A DNA stretch of 64,000 nucleotides from Silurus meridionalis. Lineage: Eukaryota > Chordata > Actinopteri > Siluriformes > Siluridae. Below the pieces are notes generated by a model. It was not told the origin of the DNA, did not search any database, and saw nothing but the letters and a program-made list of their open reading frames with translations. The stretch spans positions 34,529,963 through 34,593,962 of the forward strand of contig NC_060887.1 of the NCBI RefSeq assembly GCF_014805685.1, in the 5' to 3' direction. Each line of letters begins with the position of its first letter. Position 1 is the first letter of the stretch. The position numbers and the translations under genes were made by a program. This document shows, one piece after another, positions 39,509 through 51,660 of this stretch.

Positions 39509-41109
39509 CAGTGCCTTGCAAAAGTATTGACCCCCCTTGTTCCCTTACAACTTGGAATTAAAATTGATTTTTATTTGGAGTTCATGTAATGGACATACAC
39601 AAAATAGTCCAAATTGGTGAAGTGAAATGAAAAAAATAACTTGTTTCAAAAAATTCTAAAAAATAAATAACGGAAAAGTGGTGCGTGCATGCTTGCATGC
39701 TATTAAGCCTCTAAATAAGATCTGGTGCAACCAATTACCTTCAGAAGTCACGTAATTACTTAAATAAAGTCCACCTGTGTGCAATCTAAGTGTCACATGA
39801 TCTCAGTATATATATACACCTGTTCTGAAAGGCCCCAGAGTCTGCAACACCACTAATCAAGGGGCACCACCAAGCAAGCGGCACCATGAAGACCAAGGAG
39901 CACGCCAAACAGGTCAGGGACAAAGTTGTGGAGAAGTACAGATCAGGGTTGGGTTATAAAAAAATATCCAAAACTTTGAACATCCCACGGAGCACCATTA
40001 AAGCCATTATTAAAAAATGGAAAAAATATGGCACCACAACAAACCTGGCAAGAGAGGGCCGCCCACCAAAACTCACGGACCAGGCAAGGACGGCATTAAT
40101 CAGAGAGGCAACAAAGAGACCAAAGATAACCCTGAAGGAGCTGCAAAGCTCCACAGCGGAGATTGGAGTATCTGTCCATAGGACCACTTTAAGCCGTACA
40201 CTCCACAGAGCTGGGCTTTACAGAAGAGTGGCCAAAAAAAAGCCATTGCTTAAAGAAAAAAATAAGCAAACACGTTTGGTGTTCGCCAAAAGGCATGTGG
40301 GAGACTCCCCAAACATATGGAAGAAGGTACTCTGGTCAGATGAGACTAAAATTGAGCTTTTTGCCCATCAAGGAAAACGCTATGTCTGGCGCAAACCCAA
40401 CACCTCTCATCACCCTGAGAACACCATCCCCACAGTGAAGCATGGTGGTGGCAGCATCATGCTGTGGGATGTTTTCATCAGCAGGGACTGGGAAACTGGT
40501 CAGAATTGAAGGAATGATGGATGGCGCTAAATACAGGGAAATTCTTGAGGGAAACCTGTTTCAGTCTTCCAGAGATTTAAGACTGGGACAGAGGTTCACT
40601 TTCCAGCAGGACAATGACCCTAAGCATAATGCTAAAGCAACACTGGAGTGGTTTAAGAGGAAACATTTAAATGGCCTAGTCAAAGCCCAGACCTCAATCC
40701 AATTGAGAATCTGTGGTATGACTTAAAGATTGCTGTACACCAGCGGAACCCATCCAACTTGAAGGAGCTGGAGCAGTTTTGCCTTGAAGAATGGGCACAA
40801 ATCCCAGTGGCTAGATGTGCCAAGCTTATAGATACATACCCCAAGAGACTTGCAGCTGTAATTGCTGCAAAAGGTGGCTCTACAAAGTATTGACTTTGGG
40901 TGGGTGAATAGTTATGCACGCTCAAGTTTTCAGTTTTTTTGTCTTATTTCTTGTTTGTTTCACAATAAAAAATATTTTGCATCTTCAAAGTGGTAGGCAT
41001 GTTGTGTAAATCAAATGATACAAACCCCCAATAAATCCATTTTAATTCCAGGTTGTAAGACAACAAAATAGGAAAAACGCCAAGGGGGTCAATACAATGC
41101 AAGGCACTA
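39509..41109 (+). mobile_element. Tc1-type transposon, second family
   Basis: The left end is CAGTGCCTTGCAAAAGTATT at 39509 after TA. The right end is the inverted AATACAATGCAAGGCACT at 41091-41108. Inverted similarity extends about 100 bases inward (CTTACAACTTGGAATTAAAA on the left, its complement on the right). The element carries a broken transposase gene in plus sense. Confidence 0.9.
39886..40893 (+). pseudogene. Tc1 transposase, two frameshifts
   Basis: The first open block encodes about 190 residues: helix-turn-helix GLGYKKISKTLNIPRSTIKA, GRPPK link, D152 in LWSDETKIELF, then [11 protein letters not shown] net two-base loss near 40465-40480 shifts the frame to SSAGTGKLVRIEGMMDG...FQQDNDPKH (second Asp, 40605-40630). 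A deletion near 40665-40675 shifts it back to [15 protein letters not shown] with the catalytic Glu, and the protein ends GGSTKY before TGA at 40891. All three catalytic residues are coded but in different frames, so this copy is inactive. Its length without lesions would be about 340 residues, normal for the family. Confidence 0.92.
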
Positions 41110-41165
41110 TATCCTATTAATTGCTAAAAACGCTGTGCAAATAAAACTGAATTGAACTGAATTGA
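41110..41165 (+). repeat. L2-tailed dispersed repeat, 3' part (copy C)
   Basis: TTGCTAAAAACGCTGTGCAA then ATAAAACTGAATTGAACTGA is the tail of the repeat directly after the Tc1 right end. Confidence 0.7.
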
Positions 41166-43402
<2,237 letters not shown>

Positions 43403-44221
43403 TTAAAAAGTGAAATGGAGAGTAAAATGAATAAAGAAAAACAGCCAATTCCTTGTTAAAAAAAAGCTACATATATTCAAAGGGAAAAGAAAGTAATAAG
43501 GAATGTCACATCTTGAATCTTTTAAAAGCTGATTCTTGATATCTTGTATTGTATATACTGTATTATCTTATTTATGTATATATTCACTAATATTTTAAAT
43601 TAAAATATTGATATACTGAGAAATATGCTTGTCTATTTTTTTTTTTTAATCTCTATTTTTGTGATGCCATTTATTTATTTGTTTCAAATCTTATAAAGAT
43701 TATAGAGTTGATTTTGAATAAAAACAATCATTATTGAAGTCAGGGGGAAGCTCTAACAGGGGTGTCACATGTTCTGTTAACCTTTGAGTCATCACCGCTG
43801 AACTAACGCGAACTCCATTCGTATTACAGTGAACCTGCACTCACCATTAGCCACAGACAAATGTGCTATTCATTTTCATCAGCACCTACTTCACTTCTGA
43901 TTCAACGCGACTTGCAGGAGGAGGCTGTGGGAGGAAACAATAGCTCTGCCTCCCAATGACCTCTAGATCTTTATCTGAATAAGAAAAGACAGATTAAAGG
44001 AAAGATGGCAACCTGATCAGTCCTTTTATCATCATTTAATTTATTTTCCAAGTTCTTCCTCCATCCTGGCTATGCTCTTGTTGTCCTGTTGTATTGTTTT
44101 AAAGTTTCTCAGAAATGTAAGTAGTGCAAATATATTTAAACAATGCTTTAAAAGCTAAAACAAAACATTAAAGCTACATGATATGAGCATCTGAACATGA
44201 TTTGCTTTTTGAACATTCCAT
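43403..44221. other. Unique DNA
   Basis: AT-rich. Nothing recognised. Bases 43740-43990 are more balanced. Confidence 0.35.
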
Positions 44222-44560
44222 TTTACCTGTAGTCCTCGTTTGCAGTTATAATAACCTCCACTCTTCTGGGAAGATGTTCCACTACATTTTGGAGTGTGCT
44301 TGCGGAGAATTGTGTTAATTCAGGGTGTTACTACAGTCAGGTACTGATGTAGGGTTAGGAAATCTGGGGTGCAGTCAGTGTTCACATTCATCCCAAAAGG
44401 TATTCAAAATGGTTGAGGTCAGCGCTCTATAGCAGGCCACTCAAGATCTTTTACTCCAAACCATATTAGGCATATTCTTATTGAGCTGGGTTCATGCACT
44501 GGGTATTGTAATGCTGGAACAAATATCCAGAGACATCCTATAGACTTGTGATGTCCTATA
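44222..44560 (-). pseudogene. Tc1-like transposon remnant (split by a MITE)
   Basis: TTGCAGTTATAATAACCTCC, TCTGGGAAGATGTTCCACTA and GGTTGAGGTCAGCGCTCTAT (complement of the SPDLN-motif codons) lead to GCAGGCCACTCAAGATC and ATGCTGGAAC. The outer end reappears at 45172-45225 (GCATATAGTGTAACTAT) after a pogo-like MITE. Confidence 0.75.
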
Positions 44561-45171
44561 CAGTAAAACCCTGTTGTACGAGCATAATTCGTTCTTGAAA
44601 ATTGCTCGTAGGTCCATTTGCTCGTACGTTTGAACTGATTTTCCCCATAATAATCAATGTAAAAGCGATTTAATCCGTTCCGAGATCTCATTCGATCGCT
44701 TATTTCTGCATTTAAAAAGTATTTGTAGCATATTTTAACAAACAAATACAACGCAAATTACCGTAATGTATACACATTATTTAACACTTCCTCATGTGGT
44801 AGTGGTTGATTGCGAGTGTGAAACACACACCACGCTCATAACCTCCTCGGTTTCCATGGTAATTCTTTTTACTTTCGTTTTCACAGCACCATCACTGATT
44901 TTCTTGGGAGACATTTTTCAAGATTTGCAGTTAAATAAAAATATAAAACTAAAAAGTTAAGTTTTGCTGCACTAAACAACTAGAGCAACCGAGTGATACG
45001 TCATCTACTAAGCGACTGATGCGACCCTCCGCCGAAAGCGGGGAACCGGCAGCATGGGTTTGCATGTGCCTTCGAAATTTGCTCGTGAACTAGGGTAAAA
45101 TTTTGCGAGCAAGGTCGCTCGTATCTCCGTTTGCTCGTACTATAGGTTGCTTGTACAACGGGGTTTTACTA
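44561..45171. mobile_element. pogo/Tigger-like MITE, about 610 bp
   Basis: Both ends read CAGTAAAACCC(T/C)GTTGTAC inward; the right end is GTACAACGGGGTTTTACT with the terminal G altered. TA flanks the left end, and a TA lies near the right. Subterminal TACGAGC/GCTCGTA motifs recur on both sides. The minus strand near 44870-44960 retains a short lysine-rich frame that could be a relic of a pogo-type transposase N-terminus; this is weak. Confidence 0.8.
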
Positions 45172-45225
45172 TACATATGGCTGGAAATGTTAGATGCTGC
45201 AATACCTTTGTGCATATAGTGTAAC
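45172..45225 (-). repeat. Outer end of the split Tc1-like remnant
   Basis: CATATGGCTGGAAATGTTAG leads to CATATAGTGTAACTAT, the family's inverted end. It completes the copy begun at 44222. Confidence 0.6.
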
Positions 45226-45384
45226 TATAAAGGAACATATAATCTTCTTAGCATTAAAATAAAAATACAATAATAAAATAAATAAAATATTATAAATAAC
45301 GAAAGATGCAAACAAATCAATCTGTATAAAAGAAAGTGCACTGTATATGTTGTAATATTAAATGATCAATGATTCAATAATTCA

Positions 45385-45455
45385 CTGTTAGTTCAATTCA
45401 GTTTTCATTTTTATAACACTTTTAACAATAAACACTGACACATGGTGTAAATTCA
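45385..45455 (-). repeat. L2-tailed dispersed repeat, tail part (copy H)
   Basis: AGTTCAATTCAGTTTTCATT then AACACTTTTAACAATAAACA is the complement of the repeat tail. The DIRS element at 45456 interrupts it, and the rest follows at 49175. Confidence 0.7.
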
Positions 45456-45600
45456 GTTCCCTTTCAGGAACTCGAGTTGCGTCGAAACGCTTTGGGAACG
45501 CATGTTCATGCTCTGAATAACGTGTGTAATCAGTCAAACGAACAGGAGTATAAAATGCATATGAGAGAAGCCAGCGGCAGCTTCTATGTTTTTAGAAAGC
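45456..45600 (+). repeat. DIRS left inverted terminal repeat
   Basis: It starts GTTCCCTTTCAGGAACTCGA and includes GCTCTGAATAACGTGTGTAA and GTATAAAATGCATATGAGAG, all present in reverse complement near the right end (48990-49115). The TATAAAA at about 45551 may serve as a promoter element (inference). Confidence 0.85.
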
Positions 45601-45740
45601 GCTCTGTGTGTTTGTGTGACATTGTTTGTCATGTTGTTTGTCTGTCAAAAAGGAAAAAAAAAAAAAAAAAAAAGAGGAAAAAATAATAAATAAAAAAAAA
45701 GCAGAGAAAATAATGAAAAATTAAGCACAGTTTTCGGCAG

Positions 45741-47095
45741 TGCATTCCTCCTTGCCCCCGCTATATTACGGGGGGCGATTCACACAGCTTGTGTGTAGCT
45801 TGCTTGGGTGAGGAGCATGCGAGATCAGTTCTCGAAAAGGGAGCCGAACGTGTTCAATGTGCTCGCATTTATTTGCGCTTGCTCCTCGCTCGCTCGGCTC
45901 TTTTCTATAAAATGGGTGCTCTAACTCCTTCCGGGTCTGGTCCCACTCTCGCCGAGGCATAGCGTCGTGCCAGATTCTGGGGTTCGCAGATGGACCTTGC
46001 AGAGCGTTTCAAGACGGGTTTTTCCCTATCTCCAGCCTCACCTGCCCGGTCTAGCGCTCGCTTGCAGGATTCGAAAGCACGCCTTTCAGTGAATTCTTCC
46101 CCCTGCCGCAAGCGCATGCGGCTTCGCCTTTCTTCCTCCAAGGAAGGGGGGGGAGGGGGCGCACGCTGCGATACGGAAGCTGAGGAGCTTTCGGAGGTTG
46201 TAAAGTGTGCCGTTGCCAAGCTCGATATAACTTGGCCGGCTCATGAGCAGGGAGTGCTTTCATCTAGTAAATTAGATTAGCGCTTTCTGACACCCGTGTC
46301 ACAACCTCCGCGTAGGGGTCTTCCATTTTTTCCCGATCTACACACCGAGGTGTCTAGGTCATAGGTTAAACCTTACTCAGCCCGCCCCTTTACCCCCACT
46401 TCTACTGTGTATTCCGACATTTTTGGGTGGAAAGAATATGGTTATGAGGCTATGCCTCAGGTTGAAGAGACACTTGTGACCTATCTCTCTCCCGGAGTCG
46501 TCTCTTCCCTTAAGACCCCGACATTACCCACGAAGCCCCTACGCAATACTTCTACACTCGTGGGTAAAACTTATGTTTCAGCAGGTCAGGCTGCTGCTTC
46601 CCTGCACACCCTGGCGGTGTTGTGGGCATATCAGGCTGACTTGCTGCGTGAATTGGATGTGGGGGGTGCTGTGGATGGACATTCTGATGAGCTGCGCCGT
46701 ACGGTGGATCTGGCTCTCAGAGCCACTAAGGAGACCGCTAGGGGCATTAGCCGGTCTATGGCTGCACTGGTGTCTACAGAAAGGCACCTGTGGCTCATAC
46801 TGTCAGACATGTCTGATAGGAACAGGGGTGAATTGCTGGATGCTCCGCTAACTCCTTCTGGCTTTTCAGTGATTCCGTACATTCGATGGTTGAAAGGTTT
46901 CAGGAAAATAAGAAACAGGCGGCGGCATTCCAGCATTACCTCCCACGCCGTTCACAGGGGGCTGCTCGGCGGGCTCAGCCCAAGCCATAGCCCTACGTCT
47001 CCCATCGGGAGGTTCAGAAACGCAGTGTCGCGACTCGCTCTCCCCCTGCGAGGAATCCTGCGTGGCGCTTGGCGTCGAAGCCTTGTGAGGTGACA
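45741..47095 (+). pseudogene. DIRS gag-like gene
   Basis: One frame runs through the region with in-frame TAGs near 45960 and 46278, another stop near 46363, and a frameshift near 46862. It opens with a Cys-His cluster (CVACLGEEHAR), then WGSQMDLAERFKTGFSLSP, EELSEVVKCAVAKLDITWP, GWKEYGYEAMPQVEETLVTY and GKTYVSAGQAAASLHTLAVL. After that comes the helical ELRRTVDLALRATKETARGI. Homologous pieces occur at 22.9, 51.3 and 56.0 kb (minus). Gag-type protein would package element RNA. The exact start codon is unclear because the 5' part is decayed. Confidence 0.75.
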
Positions 47096-47097
47096 GA

Positions 47098-47905
47098 TCT
47101 GAGGACTGTCATCTCCAACAGGAAGTAGACACTCTCCTGAGGAAGGAGGCCATCGAGGTGGTCCCTCCATCAGAACGAGAGTACAAGTTCTACAGCCGGT
47201 ACATCATAGTTCCCAAGAAGGACGGTGGGTTGCGTCCTATTTTGGATCTTCGTCAGCTGAACCGCTCTCTCATGTGACTCAGGTTCAAGATGCTGACCCT
47301 CAAGCAGGTCGTGCTTCAAATCAGATTCGAGGACTGGTTTGTCAAGTTAGATCTAAGAGACGCATACTTTCATGTGTCCGTCCTACCTTCTCACAGGAGG
47401 TTCCTGAGGTTCGCTTTTGGGGCCGAAGCTTACCAATTTCGGGTTCTTCCATTTGGCCTTGCCCTTTCACCCAGTACCTTCATAAAAGTGTGGATGTCTG
47501 GTTCCCCTGAGGTCTCAGGGCATCCGCATCCTCAACTACATCGACGATTGGTTGATCCTAGCTTAGTCGGAGCAGCTGGCGGTCCGGCATCAAGATGTCG
47601 TTCTCGCCCACATGAAGGCTTTGGGGTTTCGGTTGAACGCCAGGAAGAAAGTGCTTTCTCCTTTACAGAGAACCACCTATCTCTGTGTCATATGGGATTC
47701 AACTACTTTGCGTGCGCAGCTTTCTCCTGCCCGCATTGTGGCCATTCTCGCGGCCGTCGGGAAGGTCAGAAAAGGGCATGCTCTCACTGTCAAGCAGTTC
47801 CTATCTCTAGGCCCTGTGCTGGGAGTCCCCGGTCGTATTTCACCCCCGCCCAGAGCTGTGGAGGCTGTGGCTGTGGCCCCTGAGGGGGCACAGCTCTGAG
47901 GTTCT
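47098..47905 (+). pseudogene. DIRS reverse transcriptase, truncated
   Basis: The RT begins with QQEVDTLLRKEAIEVVPPSE, then VPKKDGGLRPILDLRQLNRS, an in-frame TGA at about 47276, FKMLTLKQVV, DWFVKLDLRDAYFHVSV (first catalytic Asp) and LPFGLALSPSTF. After a frameshift near 47480 the catalytic box YIDD lies at 47537-47548, followed by a TAG and LGFRLNARKKVLSPLQRTTY. The sequence then runs QLSPARIVAIL...KQFLSLGPVLGVPGR and leaves the RT family pattern, so the connection and RNase H domains are deleted. It would copy element RNA to DNA; inactive here. Confidence 0.85.
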
Positions 47906-48790
47906 GGTCTCTTCACCGAGGTGGAAGAGACCATTCTCCACTCCAGAGCTCCCTCCACTAGGAGGTTGTATGCTGCCAAGTGGCGTCTGTTTTGCTCGTG
48001 GTGTGAGCACCACCAGCTGGATCCAGTCCACTGCCCAGTTGGTTCAGTGCTGGATTTTCTCCAGGGACAGTTCGCCAAGAGGTTGGCTCCGTCCACCCTA
48101 AAAGTCTACGCATCTGCCATTTCGGCCAATCATGCCCCTGTGGCCAGGCAATCTCTGGGCAGAGTCCCCTTTGTAACGCGTTTTCTCCACAGCACCCGGA
48201 GGCTGAGGCCCCCGGTACGGCCTAGAGTGCCTGGGTGGGACCAGGCCGTCGTTTTGTGGCCCTTTCTTCAAGCCTCTAGCCGAGGCATCTTGGAGGCACC
48301 TTTCTATCAAAACCGCATTCTTGTTGGCCATCTGCTCTATAAAAAGAGTAGGGGACCTGCAGGCCTTGTCTGTGGCCCCCTCCTTCCTGGAGTTTACCCC
48401 AGGTATGGATGGTGCCCTCCTTTATCCCCATATAGGTTACATTCCCAAGGTGCCCTCGGTCATCCCACGGCCCTTTATACTACAGGCATTCTATCCTCCT
48501 CCATTCCAGGCCCCAGACCAGGAGAAGCTCAACCGGCTCTGCCCGGTGCGTGCTCTGGACACTTACGTCCAGAGGACGGGTCCTTGGAGAAGGTCCCATC
48601 AGCTATTCGTCTGCTACGGCCCTCCCAAGAGAGGCCTGCCTGCTAATAAGCAGACTCTGAGCAGGTGTGCCTGCTAATAAGCAGACTTTGAGCAGGTGGA
48701 TCGTTGACGCTATCACGTCATCTTATGAGTCCTCTGGTCTCCCCGCTCCCTTCGGGGTCAGAAATCACGCCACCCGGTGTGGTCACGTAC
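47906..48790 (+). pseudogene. DIRS tyrosine recombinase, C-terminally truncated
   Basis: The N-terminal DNA-binding domain is well kept (TRRLYAAKWRLFCSWCEHHQ, VLDFLQGQFAKRLAPSTLKV). A frameshift near 48240 leads to the catalytic region: the first Arg lies in SIKRVGDLQALSV (codon 48345-48347), then LNRLCPVRALDTYVQRTG and QLFVCYGPPKRGLPANKQTLS. A 31-base tandem duplication (48638-48668 and 48669-48699) breaks the frame. The His-x-x-Arg box survives as NHATR (His 48766-48768, Arg 48775-48777). The Tyr segment is absent, because sequence jumps to the internal complementary region. In relatives this enzyme inserts the circular DNA copy. Confidence 0.87.
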
Positions 48791-48831
48791 ACACTGGGCA
48801 GGGACTGGTCAGTCTGGCATGATTGGACACT

Positions 48832-48930
48832 CGTTCCCAAAGCGTTTCGACGCAGCTCGAGTTCCTGAAAGGGAACATCTCTAGGTTACGTATGTAACCA
48901 TAGTTCCCTGTGGGAACGAGACGCTTCGTC
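48832..48930. repeat. DIRS internal complementary region
   Basis: Bases 48832-48876 are the reverse complement of 45456-45500 with one mismatch. Bases 48877-48925 are the reverse complement of the outer right end (to 49174) with few mismatches. In DIRS elements this region is believed to template the joining of the two ends during replication. Confidence 0.9.
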
Positions 48931-48949
48931 TCTGTGCCACACCCCCGGC

Positions 48950-49174
48950 ATCCCTGCAGCGCTTCCTTCTCCCTTACAGAAGCAGCCGCTGGGTTCTCTC
49001 ATATGCGTTTTATACTCTGGTCATGACGTCACCTCATCGGTGATGGCCAGCGTAAAATTTTTGACTGATTACACACGTTATTCAGAGCATGAACACTCAG
49101 GCACGTTCCCAAAGCGCTTTGACGCAGCGTCTCGTTCCCTCAGGGAACTAGGTTTACATACATAACCTAGAGAT
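48950..49174 (-). repeat. DIRS right inverted terminal repeat
   Basis: It contains GACTGATTACACACGTTATT and GTCACCTCATCGGTGATGGC in reverse orientation to the left leader, and ends CATAACCTAGAGAT. It is longer than the left repeat because the left copy lacks a block corresponding to about 49020-49060. Confidence 0.85.
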
Positions 49175-49270
49175 GATCCGTAATGAGTAAACCAGAGGTG
49201 ATTGCTTTAAGGAAACTCACTTTGAGATGAAATGAGGATAAATTCTTTAGAAGAACCAGACTCAGAGGTT
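49175..49270 (-). repeat. L2-tailed dispersed repeat, remaining part (copy H)
   Basis: GATCCGTAATGAGTAAACCA, AAACTCACTTTGAGATGAAA and TAGAAGAACCAGACTCAGAG continue the minus-strand repeat interrupted by the DIRS element. Confidence 0.75.
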
Positions 49271-49470
49271 TATGGCAGTTTGTAAAAGGGAAGGCTGGCA
49301 CACCAGTTTTTAGTTTTATTTTTCTAGTTTTTTTTTTTTATTTTAAGTCTAGCCTTTTTCTTTTTCAATAGAAAGATCACACTTTCATCTTTAAAATGTA
49401 TTTATATTGATGGCATTTTGCAGACTCCTATACCCAAAGTTACTTACACTTACTGTATCTTATCATACGT

Positions 49471-49542
49471 TCCCTGGTAGTCTAGTGGTTAGGATGCGGT
49501 GCTCTCAACGCTGCGGCCCGGGTTTGATCCCCAGTCAGGGAA
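49471..49542 (+). tRNA. tRNA-Glu(CTC)-like SINE head
   Basis: It is 72 bases long with acceptor arms TCCCTGG and the matching CAGGGAA side, an A box TAGTCTAGTGGTTAGG and an anticodon loop CTCTCAA with CTC as anticodon. The T arm reads GGGTTTGATCC, where a working gene has GGTTCGA, so the invariant C of the T loop is T. Together with the attached LINE sequence this indicates a SINE promoter head derived from a glutamate tRNA, not a functional tRNA gene. Confidence 0.75.
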
Positions 49543-49708
49543 CCAACCCCACCCAGTAGGGTTCCACAAGCCTTAGTGCCAGTCCCAAACCCGGATAAAT
49601 AGGGAGGGTTGCGTTAGGAAGGGCATCCAGCGTAAAAACATGTGCCAAATCAAACATGTGGATGATCCGCTGTGGTGACCCCTAATGGGAGAAGCCGAAA
49701 GAAGTTTT
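49471..49708 (+). repeat. SINE: tRNA-Glu head joined to RTE LINE ends
   Basis: After the tRNA-like head comes a linker (CCAACCCCACCCAGTAGGGT), then AGGGAGGGTTGCGTTAGGAA and GGGCATCCAGCGTAAAAACA, which is the start of the RTE LINE 5' UTR seen at 35.7 and 52.1 kb. Directly after that comes GATCCGCTGTGGTGACCCCT then AATGGGAGAAGCCGAAAGAAG, the RTE 3' end. The whole protein-coding middle of the LINE is missing. Such SINEs are mobilised by the partner LINE's enzyme through the shared 3' end. Confidence 0.85.
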
Positions 49709-49774
49709 TACTGTATCTTATCATACAACTGAATGAACATACAGGGAACAAACAGACATTCTTATCTAATGTGG

Positions 49775-50025
49775 TATAAAGATGACCCAAATGAGGAGGG
49801 TTTTCATTCTGAATCTGTTTCCTTTGAAGGTGTCTTCCACAAGACATCTCAGGGAGTTTTTCCTTACCATAGTCATCAGTGGCTTGCTCATTAGGGACAA
49901 ACTTATAATGAAAGGAACTAACTTATACATACTTTTGGAACCACTTTATCTCTGTGAAGCTGCTTTGAGACAATGTCTATTGTTAAAAGCGCTCCACACA
50001 TAAAAATGAATTGAATTGAATTAAT
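49775..50025 (+). repeat. L2-tailed dispersed repeat (copy D), uninterrupted
   Basis: GACCCAAATGAGGAGGGTTT, ATCTCAGGGAGTTTTTCCTT, GGCTTGCTCATTAGGGACAA and GTGAAGCTGCTTTGAGACAA run in order to AGCGCTCCACACATAAAAAT and AATTG pentamers. It is the best full reference copy for the interrupted ones. Confidence 0.88.
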
Positions 50026-50489
50026 GTGGGTTTGCTTGGTTTACAAACTAACTTTTAATACTGTCACATTCAAACAAATTACATTTATAAGAAAAGTGCA
50101 TATGCCGGATTATTATTTTTTTTTGCTATCCTGAAACAATGTAGGTACATATATAAAAACAGACAAAATTCTTAAACTTTCCCTTTTCAACATTTAGTGT
50201 TTCAGTAGACCAACAGAAATCAACAGACACATATGTAACCAAGTGGTACATATTCACTTCATCTGTTTTGCTATGCATTAAAAAAAAATTGTTTCATGCT
50301 CAGGTGAAAGTGTTTTTGTTGTAGAGCTAAAATGAGTAAGGAGATTATGTGCATGTGCTCTGGCACCCTCATTCTTTCCTCGGCCCTTAAAAAAAGATGT
50401 GCAGAAAAGAAGTAAGCTCTTGGGTTTCTTTGTGATTAAAAATTCAGGCAGTGGAAAATATAATATGTTTGAGAAATATTCAGTATAAT
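50026..50489. other. Unique AT-rich DNA
   Basis: No recognised feature. Confidence 0.35.
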
Positions 50490-50880
50490 ACTCGTCACAG
50501 CTCCCAATACACCCCCCCATCCCCAACTACCCTGTGGGCTACTGGAACCTCTCCCACTACAGAAACAACCACCACCTGGGGAGCCAAAGCCCGAGTTCTG
50601 AACACCTCTGGGTCATGGGTAACTTCCTGTTTGTAGCCTAGTTATGCTATGCTAACACTACCAGACATTGGAGAGTATTGTGTTTCTTTTTGCATATCAG
50701 GCTATTCTCTAATCCATGTAGCATTATATTCTGTGTACCAACCCTTACTATTGTTTCTGACCTTTCTTTGTGCCTACTGTGTTTTGAATTTGGTTTCTTC
50801 TCTGACTGCCTTTATTTTGTACCGGTCCTTCTTGCCTGTTGCTACATTTTGGATTACTTGTGCCAGTAGTTAAATAAACA
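50490..50880 (+). repeat. Unclassified LTR-like segment
   Basis: C-rich start (CACAGCTCCCAATACACCCC), then T/C-rich CCTTTCTTTGTGCCTACTGT and TTCTTGCCTGTTGCTACATT and an AATAAA at 50872, the layout of many fish LTR or 3' UTR sequences. No partner or TG...CA ends were verified. Two overlapping short open frames are not convincing genes. Confidence 0.3.
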
Positions 50881-51045
50881 GCATATGGATTTTATTTTTT
50901 TATTTCATTTTTATATGATTTTGTGATATTATACAGTGTACAAATGAAAATTTTAAATCTTGGTGAGTGATTGTAATGTGTGCAGGGGTTCAAATGATAA
51001 TTTAATAAACTTAGGTTAATACAAGAATCCATAAATACTGTATGT

Positions 51046-51660
51046 TTCCTTTCAGGAACTCGAGCTGTGTCAGAATGCTTTGGGAAGGCGGCTGTAATTA
51101 GTCAAAATTAGAGGCAGGCTGTCACCGGCGGGGTAATGTCATGATCAGGAAGTATAAAACGCACATTGAGTGAAGCTGGCGCCAGCTTCTGCTTGTTCAG
51201 GAAGCGCTCTCTGTGTGTTTGTCCCCTTCAGGTAAGTGGTAAATGTCCAAAAAGCAAGCAATAGTTCCGACTGTGCACAAAGCACAAAGCCAGATCAGTT
51301 CCCGAGGCAAACCCGGAAGCGAGGAGATCCTGGAGGTTGTGACATGTGCCCCAGAGAAGCTGTATATAGCTTAAAGCCCCTCTGTCCAGTAAGCTCTACA
51401 AGCGCTTTTTGCTCCTGTCGTCACAGCTTCCACGTTGGGGTCTTCCATTTTTCCCTGACCTGCACACTGAGGTGTCCGGGTCCTGGCCCACTCTATTAGC
51501 CCTAAGATCGTGGTGTACTCCAACATCATAGTGCTTAGGGCTTACGGCTATGAAGTCATTCCAAGGGTTGACGAGTCACTAACGGATTATCTCTCCCCAG
51601 GTGCAAGTTCTCTCTTAATACCCCGACACTACCCACAAAGCCTTGGGACAAGGGCCTTAA
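51046..51660 (+). pseudogene. DIRS 5' fragment (left terminus and part of gag)
   Basis: It opens TTTCCTTTCAGGAACTCGAG like the large element's left end and contains CTGTCACCGGCGGGGTAATG and GTATAAAACGCACATTGAGT. Diverged gag blocks follow (the CCTCACAC-type GACCTGCACACTGAGGTGTC and GGCTTACGGCTATGAAGTCA). It stops near 51655. Unlike the 45.46-kb copy it retains the CACCGGCGGGG leader block. Confidence 0.75.

Larger units (their letters stand above)
45456..49174 (+). mobile_element. DIRS-type tyrosine-recombinase retrotransposon, structurally complete but decayed
   Basis: DIRS elements replicate by reverse transcription and are thought to integrate a circular DNA with a tyrosine recombinase, leaving no target duplication. 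Here the order is inverted terminal repeat, gag, RT, recombinase, internal complementary region, inverted terminal repeat. The ends are fixed by the internal region at 48832-48930: it reads the complement of the left end joined directly to the complement of the right end, with the joint between 48876 and 48877. At 3.7 kb it is shorter than the usual 5-6 kb. RNase H, methyltransferase-like sequence and the end of the recombinase are missing. It sits inside an L2-tailed repeat. Confidence 0.9.

Noticed and set aside
45477..45686. 69-codon frame starting in the DIRS left end
   Set aside because: It overlaps the terminal repeat and ends in a lysine run from poly(A); not gag.
46578..48031. Long minus-strand open frames across the DIRS element
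   Set aside because: They are shadows of the GC-richer gag, RT and recombinase frames on the plus strand.
49471..49542. Functional tRNA-Glu gene
   Set aside because: The T-loop invariant C is changed and the sequence runs into RTE-derived SINE body, so it is a SINE head.
50490..50880. Terminal exon and 3' UTR of a host gene
   Set aside because: There is an AATAAA and C/T-rich sequence, but the frames are short and hydrophobic with no domain; an LTR-like repeat is at least as likely.
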